NCBI RefSeq assembly: GCF_001984175.1
Contig: NZ_MTQP01000039.1
Coordinates: 1-64,000 of the forward strand
Origin: Saccharothrix sp. ALI-22-I
GTDB taxonomy: Bacteria > Actinomycetota > Actinomycetes > Mycobacteriales > Pseudonocardiaceae
DNA: 64,000 bases
Reading direction: 5' to 3'
Each line of letters starts with the position of its first letter. The first letter of the stretch is position 1. The position numbers and the translations under genes are program-made. The notes beneath the pieces are model-generated. The model was not told where the DNA came from, searched no databases, and worked only from the letters and a program-made list of their open reading frames with translations. This document shows, piece by piece, positions 1 through 10,300 of the stretch.

Positions 1-146
1 CGTACCAATTCTACGCGGGCGAGTTGAAGCGCTGATTAAATCAGGTTACCGACCAGTGTTCCGCGGTGGACACTCAAATCAAGATTGATGCCAGTACATG
101 AAAGGCCCGATGTTGTCCATCGCGTATGGCGCGTTACCGGCTTGGT

Positions 147-1412
147 TCAGGCGGGCCTGGCCCTCCAGTACGGCGAGGAGTGGACGAGGGTGCCGGCTTT
201 CGGCCTGTGCTCGCTGCGTTTGGCTGCGCGTCGGCCATCGGGAGAGAGTGATCGGCTCTGTTGCGGGTCATGACGTTGGTGACGGCTGACAGGGCCTGAA
301 CGAGGGGACGGATCTTTCGGCGGCAGGATGAGAAATGCGGCCCCACGCGTCCGCCGAGCAGAAAGACCCATTCGTGCTCCACCGTAACGCTCCGCTGTCC
401 GTCTGGTGTGGACGCCGGGCGGGACCTCGGCGTCCGGGCTGGTGGCCGGCATGGTGGCCACGTCCGTGATCACGTTGGGACTGTCACCCGAGCAGGTCTC
501 GGTCACGTGCGCGAGGAACCCCTGCCAGCGGGTGACCTGTCCCCGACGCGCGTAGCGGGCCGTCGGGTCGTAGGGCGAGACGATCCGGTTCGCAGAAGGC
601 GGCAGACCGCTGCCCTCGTCATCCTCGCGCCAACGCAGGCGGCCCGTGGAGTCCACGTGGTAGTTCTGCATCAGTACCTGGCGCAGGGCCTGCACCTGAG
701 GCCCGTCCAGCAGGCCGGGATGGTGGTGGCTGAGGTGTTCGAGCAAGTGGCGGGCGTCCGTACCGGCGGTGTTGATCCTGGTCTTGGGCCGGGTCGGATT
801 CTTGCCCAGGCGCACCGGTCGACCGTAGCGACGGCCCCAGTGCTCGTCGACCAGACCGTCGAGCGCATGGTCGGCGGTGCGGGCGAGTTCCTCCAGGGCC
901 GCACGCACGGCCTCGGTGACCAACTCCAGGCGGGTCAGGTCGCGCACGGCGGCCAGGACGTGGGTGGAGTCGGTGCGCTGGGCGGTGCGCTCGCGGACCA
1001 GGCCGGCGTCCTTCAGGCGGGCCAGGGCGACATCGAGGAGGCGGTCCGCCCGGCCGGCCCGCAGGAGGCGGTCGCGGAAGTCACCGAGCACGCTGTGGTG
1101 GAAGCCGGGATCGTCGAGCTCCAGACCGAGCGCGTACTTGAAGTCGATACGGCAGCGCACGGCCTCGGCGGCCTCGCGGTCGGACAGGCCCAGCAGGAAC
1201 TGCAACACGCTCACCGTGGCCAACTGGGCGGGCGAGAGCCCGGGGCGTCCGTTACGCGAGTAACAGTCGGCGAAGTCCTCGTCCCTCCACAGACCCCTGA
1301 GGCGGTCACGCACCCACATCGCCGTCGTACCACCGGGATTACTGGCTCGCGCCATCCGCGCGGTGAGCTCCGGGACCTCCACCGCGGACCGGCAACCAAC
1401 CGGTAAGGACAT
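147..1412 (-). pseudogene. IS1182-type transposase, 3' part lost
   Basis: The N-terminal 330 residues read like an IS1182-family DDE transposase: the conserved opening (GLSPAQLATVSVLQFL), the DREAAEAVRCRIDFKYALGL stretch and the first catalytic-region block RTDSTHVLAAVRDL are all present. After about residue 333 (PPGVHTR) the reading loses family character and becomes a low-complexity Arg/Ser/Pro tail, so the distal catalytic half is missing or out of frame. Family members are normally well over 450 residues. No clean pair of terminal inverted repeats was found around it. It is probably an inactive element. Confidence 0.8.
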
Positions 1413-1637
1413 CTGACCACCTCGGAGCGCGATATGACTTCACCGACCCATAAGCCTCGCTGTTACCGATCAGTCACCCTCCGCGACACGCTGGCTGTTT
1501 CAAGATCACTGACAGAGTCAAGCTAAGCTCAAGGCCGACGTGTCGCCATGGGCGGGACGGAAGCTGCCTAGCGGCACACGTGACTGTCGCGGGCCACCGC
1601 GTCTGTGAGGGCGGGTCCTCGGGGGAAGGGGCGCCTA

Positions 1638-2690
1638 GTGCCGGAAGAGACACCATCCGAGCGTCCTGGTGACTCTGGCGCTGATGAGCCGCTTTTAGCG
1701 GATCTTCCTGGCGCGGCCAGGAAGCTCAAAGACAAACTGCACTCGCTGGGCGCACTCGACAGCGCGATCCGCCAGGAAATCCTTAACGGTGACAACGCCG
1801 CCGCACAGCAGCTCTCCCGGATCGCGCGTATGCATGCGGTGGATGCCTTGGGGGTGATGCTGGAATGCGTGGCGCTGCCGGTGGCCGAACGCAGTCGGTT
1901 CTCCGTCAACGCCATCCGGCAGGCCGAGCAGTTCCTCGAAATCGAGCCGGACACCTTCGCCTCGTTCTTCGCCGTGGACATCGAGCCCGACAACCGGGAG
2001 AGGAAGAAGGCGCTGCGGGAACTGCTCGTCGAGGTTCGCGACAGCATCCAGGACGCTCCGGTCGATGCGATGTCCCCCACGAGACCGCTGTTCTGGGTGC
2101 CAGCGGTTCTCCGGATCGGCTCCGCTGTCCTCGTCGCCACGGTCGTGGGAGCCCCGCTGGCTGCGCTCGCCGTCGGTGAGTCCGTCGTCGTGGAAGTCAC
2201 CAAGGCCGGGATCACCGTGACGGCGTGCGCCATAGCCGCCGAGTTGACCAACCGCGTGCTGGAACGATGGCTCACGCCTCCGGGACCCGCCGAGCCGATC
2301 GCGTCCTACAACTCGCACGATCACCCGAGACCACCTCACGAGCCGAACGACGATGGCGTCCACGACCTGAACTCACGGACTCCCGACGAGTTGGTGACGG
2401 AAGGGCCGGCGTCGCCAGCGTTCGACGAGCCGAGTGTGTTGCTGTCCGAGGACCTGGTGGTGAAAAGCCCGGACTGGCTGGACCTCAACGACCTGAGCCC
2501 ATCGGTGCTCGACGAGCTGCTCCTTGAGGATCTGGAGCAACCAACAGTCGACGATCTGGCAGAACGGCAAGTCGAGCTGTTCGAGCCAGTCGACGAGGAG
2601 GGCCTGCAGCCCGATCCGCCAGCTCCGGTCGACCTCGACGAACCACTACGTTCGAAAATCGACGATCCTTACGACGACTTCGACCTTTGA
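1638..2690 (+). CDS. hypothetical protein with one hydrophobic segment and acidic C-terminal half
   Basis: Not recognised. The GTG at 1638 is preferred over an in-frame GTG at 1605 because a strong purine tract (GGGGGAAGGGG, about 1620-1630) sits 7-8 bases upstream. The 350-residue product has a helical N-terminal region (about 20-145), a hydrophobic stretch at about 152-182 (VPAVLRIGSAVLVATVVGAP) that could span or associate with membrane, and a long acidic, Pro-rich, probably disordered C-terminal half. It stands alone between a broken IS and an empty stretch. The hydrophobic segment plus charged tail could suit a small membrane-associated accessory protein, but no function can be assigned. 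Confidence 0.6.
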   Translation: MPEETPSERPGDSGADEPLLADLPGAARKLKDKLHSLGALDSAIRQEILNGDNAAAQQLSRIARMHAVDALGVMLECVALPVAERSRFSVNAIRQAEQFLEIEPDTFASFFAVDIEPDNRERKKALRELLVEVRDSIQDAPVDAMSPTRPLFWVPAVLRIGSAVLVATVVGAPLAALAVGESVVVEVTKAGITVTACAIAAELTNRVLERWLTPPGPAEPIASYNSHDHPRPPHEPNDDGVHDLNSRTPDELVTEGPASPAFDEPSVLLSEDLVVKSPDWLDLNDLSPSVLDELLLEDLEQPTVDDLAERQVELFEPVDEEGLQPDPPAPVDLDEPLRSKIDDPYDDFDL

Positions 2691-3026
2691 TCACCCGGCA
2701 AACCACCGCCGGCCCTGCCGGGCGTTGACACCTTCACGCAGGGCCTACGCGTCGGAGCAGAACTGCGCGTCACACAGCCACGCGTGCCACACCGTGCGCC
2801 AGGGAACGCACGCTCATCAGCGTAAGTCGTTTTGTGTCAAGGGGTTGGTCAGTGATCGGGGTTCGTCGTCATTCCCTGCATAGCGGCATGGTTGGTCCCG
2901 GCAGCGTGTAATCGGGTTGGGTGACGACGGGTGGGGCTGCCCGTGATGAGCGTCGAGATCACCGAGGGGTGTCTCCATGCCGCGTGGGGCTCGCCCCTGC
3001 CCTGCTCGTGGCGCGGTTGCGCGGTT
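2691..3026. other. intergenic, no gene recognised
   Basis: Just after the preceding stop there is an inverted repeat (CCCGGCA ... TGCCGGG, about 2694-2722) with a 15-base loop that could act as a weak terminator. Nothing else in the stretch looks coding on either strand. Confidence 0.4.
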
Positions 3027-3195
3027 CAGGCCGCGGTGAGCGCGGCGGCCGGTGTGGCGCCGTGGGTGGCGATGTCCGGGTCCCAGCTCCGACCTGTGGT
3101 GATGACGGCGTGCAGGTGCCGCAGGATCGCGGCGGCGATGACGGCCTGGGCCTGGGTGAGTGTGAGCTTGTCCACGGCGCGGATGCTGGATCAAC
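3027..3195 (-). pseudogene. C-terminal fragment of an unidentified (transposase-like) protein
   Basis: Read on the minus strand, about 50 residues are clearly protein-like (IRAVDKLTLTQAQAVIAAAI, then a RSWDPDIATHG block) and end at a TGA at 3027-3029. An in-frame stop lies just upstream, so no start is available. The pattern resembles C-termini of actinomycete transposases, but I cannot name the family. It is a gene stump. Confidence 0.4.
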
Positions 3196-3386
3196 CCCGG
3201 CGGGCGCGGCCCGGCGTGGACCACGGCCAGGGTGCGGCGCTGGAGGTCGGCCTCCAGCGCCGCCCGGGCGCGGCCTGGCTGGTGGTGGTCGGCAGCGCCA
3301 TCACCTCGTCCAGCCCCATGTCCGCGCGCACCGCGCCCGCCCGTTGCGCGTTGGCCGGACGTCCCGGCCAGGACCGGGGCGACGGG

Positions 3387-4292
3387 TCACCGGGCGAGGG
3401 GCTTGTCCAGCACCAGCGCCGAGTAGCGGCAGGCGGCGCCCCAGACGAGGTGCGCGCGCACGCTCTCGTCCACGCGCCGCCAGTCGTCACGGGTCAGTTC
3501 GCGCAGTCCCGGCCAGCGCAGCCGCAACGCCCGGCGACCGGCCTCGGTGGACGTGACGCGCAGCGCCGGGCGGGCGAGCCGCATCGGGAGTCCGAGCACC
3601 GGACGCGTCCAGTCGTGCACGGCCCGGACGGTGAAACCGGCGTCGGCGGCCTTCCCGGTGTACCGGGCCAGGGGCTCGATCTGCTCGAAGTGCCACGCGG
3701 TCCGGACCACGCGGTCCGGGTCCACGGCGTCGATCGTGGTCGGGTCCGGGTCCCGCCAGGTGAAGTCGACCAGCACCAGCCGCCCGCCCGGCCGCAGCAG
3801 CCGGAAGCACTCGGCCAGGAACGCCCGCCGTCCGTCCGGCCCGAAGTGGAAGGCGGCCTCCAGGCAGTGCACCCGGTCGAACGTGCCGTCACCCAGCTCC
3901 ACGCCGTCCGCGCTCGGCGGCGGCGTGGTGGCGTCGGCGACCGCGAACCGGGTGTTCGGCCTGCTCCCGAACCGTCGGCGGGCCTCGGCGACCTGCTCGG
4001 GCTGCACGTCCAGCCCCACCGCGTCGCAGCCGCGTTCGCCCAGCAGCGCGGTGGACAGGCCGCGCCCGCAGCACGCGTCGAGCACCCGGTGCCCCGGCTG
4101 TGCGTCCAGCAGCGCCAGCGACCGTCGCAGCAACCTGCGCTGGAACCACCCCACCCCGCCCACGAGCAGCGGCAACGTCGGCACGGTGAAGTGGCCGACG
4201 TTGACCAGGTCACCCCAGCCGACGTGCCGCAGCACGTGGAACAGCACGTTGGCGTCGCTGTAGGAGTCGGCGATGTGCCGCTCGTCGGTCAT
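3387..4292 (-). CDS. class I SAM-dependent methyltransferase
   Basis: The 301-residue product has the Rossmann methyltransferase signature in order: motif I (HRVLDACCGRGLST, about residue 68), an acidic ribose-binding region, VADATTPP, the FDRVHCLEAAFHF loop and motif III LRPGGRLVLVDF. An aromatic-rich N-terminus (SYSDANVLFHVLRHVGWGDL) and the FTWRDP segment recall small-molecule O- or N-methyltransferases of natural-product pathways. The start at 4292 gives MTDERHIADSY and has GGAGGG 11 bases upstream; an upstream in-frame ATG at 4361 adds an unlikely leader. No biosynthetic partner is adjacent, so the substrate is unknown. Confidence 0.85.
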   Translation of the reverse strand: MTDERHIADSYSDANVLFHVLRHVGWGDLVNVGHFTVPTLPLLVGGVGWFQRRLLRRSLALLDAQPGHRVLDACCGRGLSTALLGERGCDAVGLDVQPEQVAEARRRFGSRPNTRFAVADATTPPPSADGVELGDGTFDRVHCLEAAFHFGPDGRRAFLAECFRLLRPGGRLVLVDFTWRDPDPTTIDAVDPDRVVRTAWHFEQIEPLARYTGKAADAGFTVRAVHDWTRPVLGLPMRLARPALRVTSTEAGRRALRLRWPGLRELTRDDWRRVDESVRAHLVWGAACRYSALVLDKPLAR

Positions 4293-4612
4293 GGCGATGC
4301 GCTCCCTCCGGGGGTAACCCGTTTGACGGACATCCTGTCCACCGTTCGGGGTGAACCTCACTGCGTCAACCCGGCAGCCCGCATCTGACCTCTCCAGGGC
4401 GCCACACCGGCAAGCGACCCGATGGCCTGTTCCGGCTGTGTGCCCGCAGCCGCAAGACAGGTCCGAACAACCCGGCAGCCTGATGTCCGGACGTACTCGG
4501 CGGACCGCTGCCCTGTCCGGCCGAACCTTGCGGTGTCCGGACCTACATTGCGGTACTCGGGCACCTCAACCAGCAGGCCAACCACATTGGATGCGTGCGA
4601 TTGGGCTGATGA
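4293..4612. other. intergenic, no gene recognised
   Basis: This contains the upstream region of the methyltransferase and then about 250 bases with no convincing reading frame, RNA structure or repeat. Nothing further seen. Confidence 0.4.
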
Positions 4613-5179
4613 TCAGCCTGGTGCGGTGACGATCGGCCCCAGCGGGCTGGGGAGCGCCGCCAGGTCGCGCAGCCGCCGGGGTGGGAAGTCGGTCCACGTC
4701 TCGCTGGGGTCGCGGGCGGCGTGCAGGTGCCGGTCGAGGAAGCGTTGCCAGCGCCGCAGTCCGTCGACGGCGGTGGCGATGTCGAGTTGCCCTGCTTCGA
4801 TCGCGTCGGCGAACTCGTCGAGATCGAGCAATCGCTGGTGGCGTCCGTCGGTGGGTACCAGGACGTCGGCGTAGAGGTCTCGTACGGTGATCGAGTCCTG
4901 TGTGGTCGAGACGTGCACGAGGTCCACGTACCAGGTGGTCGGTCCGGTCTGGGCGCGGTCGGTTCCGCGGGTGGACCGCCAGGCGGGAATGGACATGCTC
5001 ACACCGAGGTCGAGCAGCACGAACACGCGTTCCAGCAGTGTGCCTCCAGGCCACGGCTCGAAGCTGTCCGGCAGTTGGAACTCGTAGGCGAGCGTGTCAC
5101 CGAGGCGGATGCCGGGCAGCGGGCCGAACAACGGTGCCGGATCGCCGTGAGCGCCTCGCCAGACCTCAACCTGTTCCAT
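4613..5179 (-). CDS. DUF402-family protein
   Basis: The 188-residue reading from ATG at 5179 (MEQVEVWRG) carries the DUF402 core: TTWYVDLVHVSTTQDSITVRDLY, then DVLVPTDGRHQRLLDLDEFADAIEAGQL and a C-terminal helix RWQRFLDRHL. Family members include nucleoside phosphatase-like and tRNA/RNA-associated enzymes; the acidic cluster LDLDEF is the usual metal-site region. The frame stays open upstream to 5488, but that part has no family character. No clear Shine-Dalgarno precedes 5179, so the start is uncertain. Confidence 0.65.
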   Translation of the reverse strand: MEQVEVWRGAHGDPAPLFGPLPGIRLGDTLAYEFQLPDSFEPWPGGTLLERVFVLLDLGVSMSIPAWRSTRGTDRAQTGPTTWYVDLVHVSTTQDSITVRDLYADVLVPTDGRHQRLLDLDEFADAIEAGQLDIATAVDGLRRWQRFLDRHLHAARDPSETWTDFPPRRLRDLAALPSPLGPIVTAPG

Positions 5180-5576
5180 GAACCATTCGTACCCGACGCG
5201 GCGGAAGCATGCGGCGGTTCCCTCCGGACGCGCACATCGTGGTCGACAACGTTGTCGGCAAGCCCATCGCTGGCCGCCCGATGTCGGATGTGCCGTGGCA
5301 CCCGGATAGTCGGTGAGGTTCTCGGCTGCGGGCGCGCCCAGGACGGTGGTCACCTCAGTGCGCACCTCGTCGCAGGTCAGCGTGACCCGCTGATCGGCTG
5401 ATCGGCTGTCCCCGCCCGTAGCCCACTCCAGCTCCGTGCTGTCACTGCCGGACCCTGGATGTGTAGTGGTCCGCTGCCGCACCGGCACCCGATACGACAG
5501 CGGATGTACGCAGGTCCGATGCCACGTCGGCTACCCAAACCCCTGAAGGTGTCACTCGATCGGGTGGTCACGACGG
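5180..5576. other. intergenic, upstream of the DUF402 gene
   Basis: Open frames here lack family resemblance, codon structure or ribosome-binding sites. Nothing supported. Confidence 0.35.
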
Positions 5577-5885
5577 GTGGTACGGGCTTGGTGCGGAATC
5601 CTTGCTGGCGTGGATGTCGGAGTGGATTCCGGACCGGAATGCGACGTGTGTGACGATACCGGGTCGATCACCTGGCAGCAGCCCGTGCGCGATGCCGACG
5701 GGCTTGTGGTGTTGACGGAGATGAGCCATCCCTGTGTGCGGGGCTGTTCGGGGTGGCGGAAGATGCCCGCCGCCGAACAGGGCACCGTCGTGGACGACCC
5801 CGACGCGGCCCCGCTGCGGACGTCGAACGTGGCGCGGGCCAACCTGCACCACCGGACGGACTGGTCCCAGCCCCGACGGCTCTGA
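5577..5885 (+). CDS. small hypothetical protein with a CxxC...CxxxC knuckle
   Basis: A 102-residue reading from GTG at 5577 (an alternative GTG lies at 5616). The middle has ECDVCDDTGSITWQQPVRDA followed about 25 residues later by HPCVRGCSGWR, giving C-x2-C and C-x3-C pairs that could bind zinc, as in short zinc-knuckle proteins of actinomycetes. The remainder is polar and unremarkable. There is no strong ribosome-binding site and it sits among decayed DNA, so this is a moderate-confidence small gene of unknown role. Confidence 0.45.
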   Translation: MVRAWCGILAGVDVGVDSGPECDVCDDTGSITWQQPVRDADGLVVLTEMSHPCVRGCSGWRKMPAAEQGTVVDDPDAAPLRTSNVARANLHHRTDWSQPRRL

Positions 5886-6445
5886 GCATCGGCGGCCCCT
5901 CAGGACGAACGCGCCGACCGTCGACCGAGCGGGCGGGGCGAGACGCCGTGATGCTCCCGCTCCGTTGGCCGCTGTCGCCGACGTCCAGGCCCGCACCGAG
6001 GTTCGGCTGACCGAGGAGCAGCAGGCCGTGTGGCGGTGCTCATCGGTGACACTTCCGCGTTGGCCCGCGCCCCTCCGACGGCGACAAGTCCGAAACCGTC
6101 GGCGGTTGCTCACGGGACACGGCCCACAGGGCGGCGCTCTACCTCACCGAGGACGAGTCGGAGCTGTTGTGTCCGTCCCCGGCTGCGGCATGGCGTGCTC
6201 CTCGTCTGGACTGTGTGACCACGATGCCCAGCAGCAGCGCAACCAGCAGGCAGGTCCCCGCCGTCCACCACGCCCCAGGACTTGACCCGCCCAGTGCGCC
6301 GCTTCGAGCACGGCCACCACGACGTTCGTCACCCTCGGCAGCCGTGACCCCGACCGCCGACAGCACCATCACCGTCTCGTGTTCGGCGGCTCCGCCCGGA
6401 GCTCCATGCGTCGCCGGTACCGGATGCAGGGTGGAAGTGGTCAAG
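5886..6445. other. decayed intergenic DNA
   Basis: No complete gene. On the minus strand a hydrophobic stretch (WWTAGTCLLVALLLGIVV, about 6200-6280) suggests a lost membrane protein, but the surrounding frame is broken and no start or family can be named. Confidence 0.35.
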
Positions 6446-6625
6446 GTCCCCATGGTTGCTGTCCCGGAGGCCGGGACACTCCATGACGAGGTCGGGACTT
6501 GGAAGGCAGTTGTCGACGCTGACACCGGCCAGATCCTCGGCGCGGCACTGCTGGGGTGCAACGCCGGCGGGGTCATCTCCGCCCTGCATATGGCAATGCT
6601 CGGCGGGCTGTGCTGCCAGCAGTTC
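6446..6625 (+). pseudogene. C-terminal dimerisation-domain fragment of a mercuric-reductase-type flavoprotein
   Basis: About 60 residues match the dimerisation domain of pyridine nucleotide-disulfide oxidoreductases: GTWKAVVDADTGQILGAALL followed by GGVISALHMAMLGGL. The FAD and NAD domains upstream and the natural C-terminus downstream are absent, so it is a gene relic. Its 3' end runs into the relic of a gene on the opposite strand, which marks a recombination joint near 6620. Confidence 0.65.
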
Positions 6626-6986
6626 CGCAGCCGCCGATGCCGCTCGGCCAGCGCGGAGGCATGCGCGCGCACCGCCTCGTCGTGCACCCGGTGCACCTCG
6701 GCGGGACACCCGCACCCCGAACGTCGTCCCACCACCAGAACAGTTCCTCGACCAGACGCTTCGTGGGCGTCCTCAGCACGTCCGCGGTGTAGTCGAGGGA
6801 CCCCGGCGTCACCACCGGCGGCGGCAGCGCCAACCCCCGGTCGTCACCCAGGTGGATCTGCGCGGCCAGTCCGCACAGGTCCACCGGAGCGATACCGATC
6901 TCGATCGCCTGCCGCAGCACGCGGAACGGGCTGCGCGCGTACAGGTCGGGCCGGGCGATCCGCTGCAGGTGCGCGACGGCGCTCAT
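6615..6986 (-). pseudogene. frameshifted hypothetical gene, 3' end lost
   Basis: From ATG at 6986 the reading MSAVAHLQRIARPDLYARSP and the later LRTPTKRLVEELFWWW resemble a conserved actinomycete protein of unknown function. Family-like sequence then continues in another frame (VHRVHDEAVRAHASALAERH) before stopping at the flavoprotein relic. At least one frameshift and a 3' truncation are needed, so it is a pseudogene. Confidence 0.45.
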
Positions 6987-7221
6987 CCCCTCACAGTGCC
7001 ACTCCGGCCACGTCGCGCGACCCCCGTGGCAGGAACGTGCCCCCAGACCGGCTCAGCCGATCACGTCCGGCTCGCGCCGCACGCGGTCGGCGGCGTCGGG
7101 GGGGCAGAGAGCGGGCGGCGGTGCGGTCCTGCGGGCGCCCCCTCGGCGAGCAACGCCCGTTGGGCTACCCGGCCGCCCGCACGCACCACGTTGGGCCGCT
7201 GAATCCGCTCCTCCGACTGGA

Positions 7222-7227
7222 TAGCGT
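7222..7227 (+). promoter_or_regulatory. possible -10 element upstream of the S8 protease gene
   Basis: TAGCGT in the context CTGGATAGCGTCGAAG lies about 100 bases before the protease start and fits the actinomycete TANNNT -10 pattern. No clear -35 is visible. This is an inference from pattern only. Confidence 0.35.
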
Positions 7228-7329
7228 CGAAGTGTCGGGGGCGACTTCACTTCGGTACTCCGCATGTCGTTGCGCCTCCCGGTAGTGCGTTTCCACAGCG
7301 CGCTCAACCAGATTCGGGAGGTATCTGCG

Positions 7330-10300
7330 TTGAATCCGAGGTCACGAAAGCGTGGGATCGCTTGGGGGGCGGCGTTACTGGCGGTCGGTCTGGCCGCCGG
7401 CACCGCGACAGCGACCGCGTCACCCGTGTCACCACCGAGCCGCGTCGGCGGCGAACGGCACACCGTCACCCTGATCACCGGTGACCGGGTCGTCGTCGCC
7501 GGGCAGTCGCTGCTCTCCGTCACACCGGGTCGGGACCGCGACGGCATCACGTTCTACCGGTTCCTGCGTGACGGCCGGCTGCACGTCATCCCGCGCGACG
7601 CGGCCCGACCGCTCGCCGAGGGCAAGCTGGACCTGCGCCTGTTCGACGTCACCGGGCTCGTGGACGCGGGCTACGACGACGCGAAGCGCGACACCGTGCC
7701 GCTGATCATCACCGGCGACCAGCCGCAAGCCGGCGGCGTCCAGGTCACCCGAGCGCTGCCCACCATCGGCTCGGTGGCCGCGCGGACCGCGAAATCCGAG
7801 ACGGCAGGCACCTACCAGGCCCTGGTGAACGACCCGGGCGTCAAGAAGATCTGGTTGGACGGCATCCGCAAGCCCAGCCTGGACCGCTCCGTGGCGCAGA
7901 TCGGCACGCCGACCGCCTGGCAGGCCGGATACACCGGCAAGGGCGTCAAGGTCGCCGTGCTCGACAGCGGCGTCGACCAGACGCACCCCGACCTGGCGGG
8001 CCGCGAAGTCCTCGAACGCAACTTCAGCGAGGACCCCGACACCAGTGATCTGGTCGGCCACGGCACGCACGTCGCCGCCACGGTCGCCAGCGCCGGGGTG
8101 AAGTACCGGGGTGTGGCGCCGGACGCGCAGATCCTCGACGGCAAGGTCTGCTCGTTGGACTGCGCGGAGTCCTGGATCGTCGACGGCATGCAGTGGGCCG
8201 CCGACCAGGGCGCGGACGTGATCAACATGAGTCTGGGCGGCACGGACACCCCGGAGGTCGACCCGCTGGAGCAGGCCATCGAGACGCTGTCGGCCCGGAC
8301 GGGCACGCTGTTCGTGGTCGCGGCGGGCAACTCCGGCGCGCCGGAGACGTTGAGCTCGCCGGCCAGCGCGGACGCGGCGCTCGCCGTCGGCGCGGTCAAC
8401 CGGGACGACAGCATCGCGGACTTCTCCAGCCGCGGGCCGCGCGTCGGCGACGGCGCGCCCAGACCGGACATCACCGCGCCCGGCGTGGACATCGTCGCGG
8501 CCAAGTCCAGCACCGGTCGGATCGGCACCCCGGTGGGTGACAAGTACGTGGCGGTGTCCGGCACGTCCATGGCCACTCCGCACGTCGCGGGCGCGGCGGC
8601 GTTGATCGCTCAACAGCACCCGGACTGGAACGGCGCGCAGATCAAGGCCACGCTCATGGCGTCGGCCAAGAACAACCCGGCCCTGACGGCGTTCGACCAG
8701 GGCACCGGCCGCGTCGACCTGACCAAGGCCATCACCACCACGGTCACCGCCGACCCGCCGTCGCTCGCGCTCGGCCTGCACAAGTGGCCGCACGACGACG
8801 ACACCCCGAGCGGCAAGGAGTTCGCGATCCGCAACGCGGGCGCCGCGCCGGTCACGCTCGACCTCACCATCGACGCCAAGGGCCCCGGCAGCGCGCCCGT
8901 GCCGGCCGGCGTGTTCACCGTCAGCCCCGCCACGGTCACCGTGCCCGCAGGTGGTGAGGCCAAGGCCACCGTCACTGCCGACCCCAGGGCCGCGACCGCG
9001 GACGGCGCGTACAGCGGCACGGTCGTCGCGTCCGGCGGCGACGTGCGGCTGCGCGTGCCGGTGGGCCTGAACCGCGAGGTCGAGAGCTACGACGTCACGT
9101 TCGAGTTCGTGGACGCGGCGGGTCGGCCCGCGGTCGACTACTTCGCGCTCGTCATCGGTCTGGACGACGGCAGGTCCGTGATCCTGAGCGGTGACGTCGG
9201 CAAGGCCACCACCCGGCTGCCCATCGGCGAGTACATGGTCGTGACCGAGGTGCTGACCGACGGGACGAAGAGCGCCGTGCTGCCGATGCCGAGCCTGCGC
9301 GTCGGCCGCGACACCACCTCGGTCGTGGCGGACGCCCGGAAGGCGAAACCGATCTCCATCACCTTCCCGGACCCGAAGGCCGAACCCGCGTTCGGTGACC
9401 TGCTGCTCGGCCGCAGCCGCAACGGCACGCTCGTGGCCGGCATCGGCGGGCTGTACGCGGGCAGCTTCGGCAACGTCTCCATCGGGCACCTCGGCCCCGA
9501 GCTGCCCGCCGAGGACTTCTCCATGATGGTGAACACGCACGCCACCGGCACACCGGTCGGCACGACCCCGGTGACCTACCGGTTCGCGTGGGCGGAACAC
9601 GGCAAGGTGCCCACCGGCTTCGTCCGCGCGCCCGCCAAGCGCGAGCTCGCCGAGGTGCGGTCGGAGTTCGCCCCCGGGCCTGACGGCAAGCGGTACGCCT
9701 TCGCCGGCTACCCGATGCTGGCCTTCCCGTCCGGCGGCGGCCTGGGCGGTTTCAGCCTGGACACCGCGGTGACCGCGCCGGGTCGGTCCCTCGACTACAC
9801 CACCGCCGCGCCCGACGTGCGGTGGGCGTGGTCGCTCGGGCAGTTCCGGGGCGAAGCGATCGAGGCCCAGCTCGACACACCGATGCGCACACACCAGCCG
9901 GGGCGCACGTACCGGGAGCGGTTCAACCGCCCGGTGTTCGGCCCGGGGCTGCCCGCGAGCCCGTACCCGTACCTGAGCAGGACCGGTGACCTGGTCGACT
10001 TCTTCGTGCCCCTGTTCGGCGACCGGGACGGCCACCTCGGCAGGTCGGTGACGTCGTCGGCGCGGACGAGGTTGCTGCGCAACGGAACCGTGGTCGGCGA
10101 GACGGCCGAGCCGGCCGGCGGCCAGTTCGCCGTGCCACCCGGCGCGGCCGAGTTCCGCGTCGAGACCGAGACCGTGCGCGCGCCGGGTGTCTCGGAGTTC
10201 TCCACGGCGGTCAGCGGCGCGTGGACGTTCCGCTCGGACACCGTGCCGGGTGACCGGTACGCGCCGCTGCCGCTGACCGCGGTCCGGTTCACCCCGGCAC

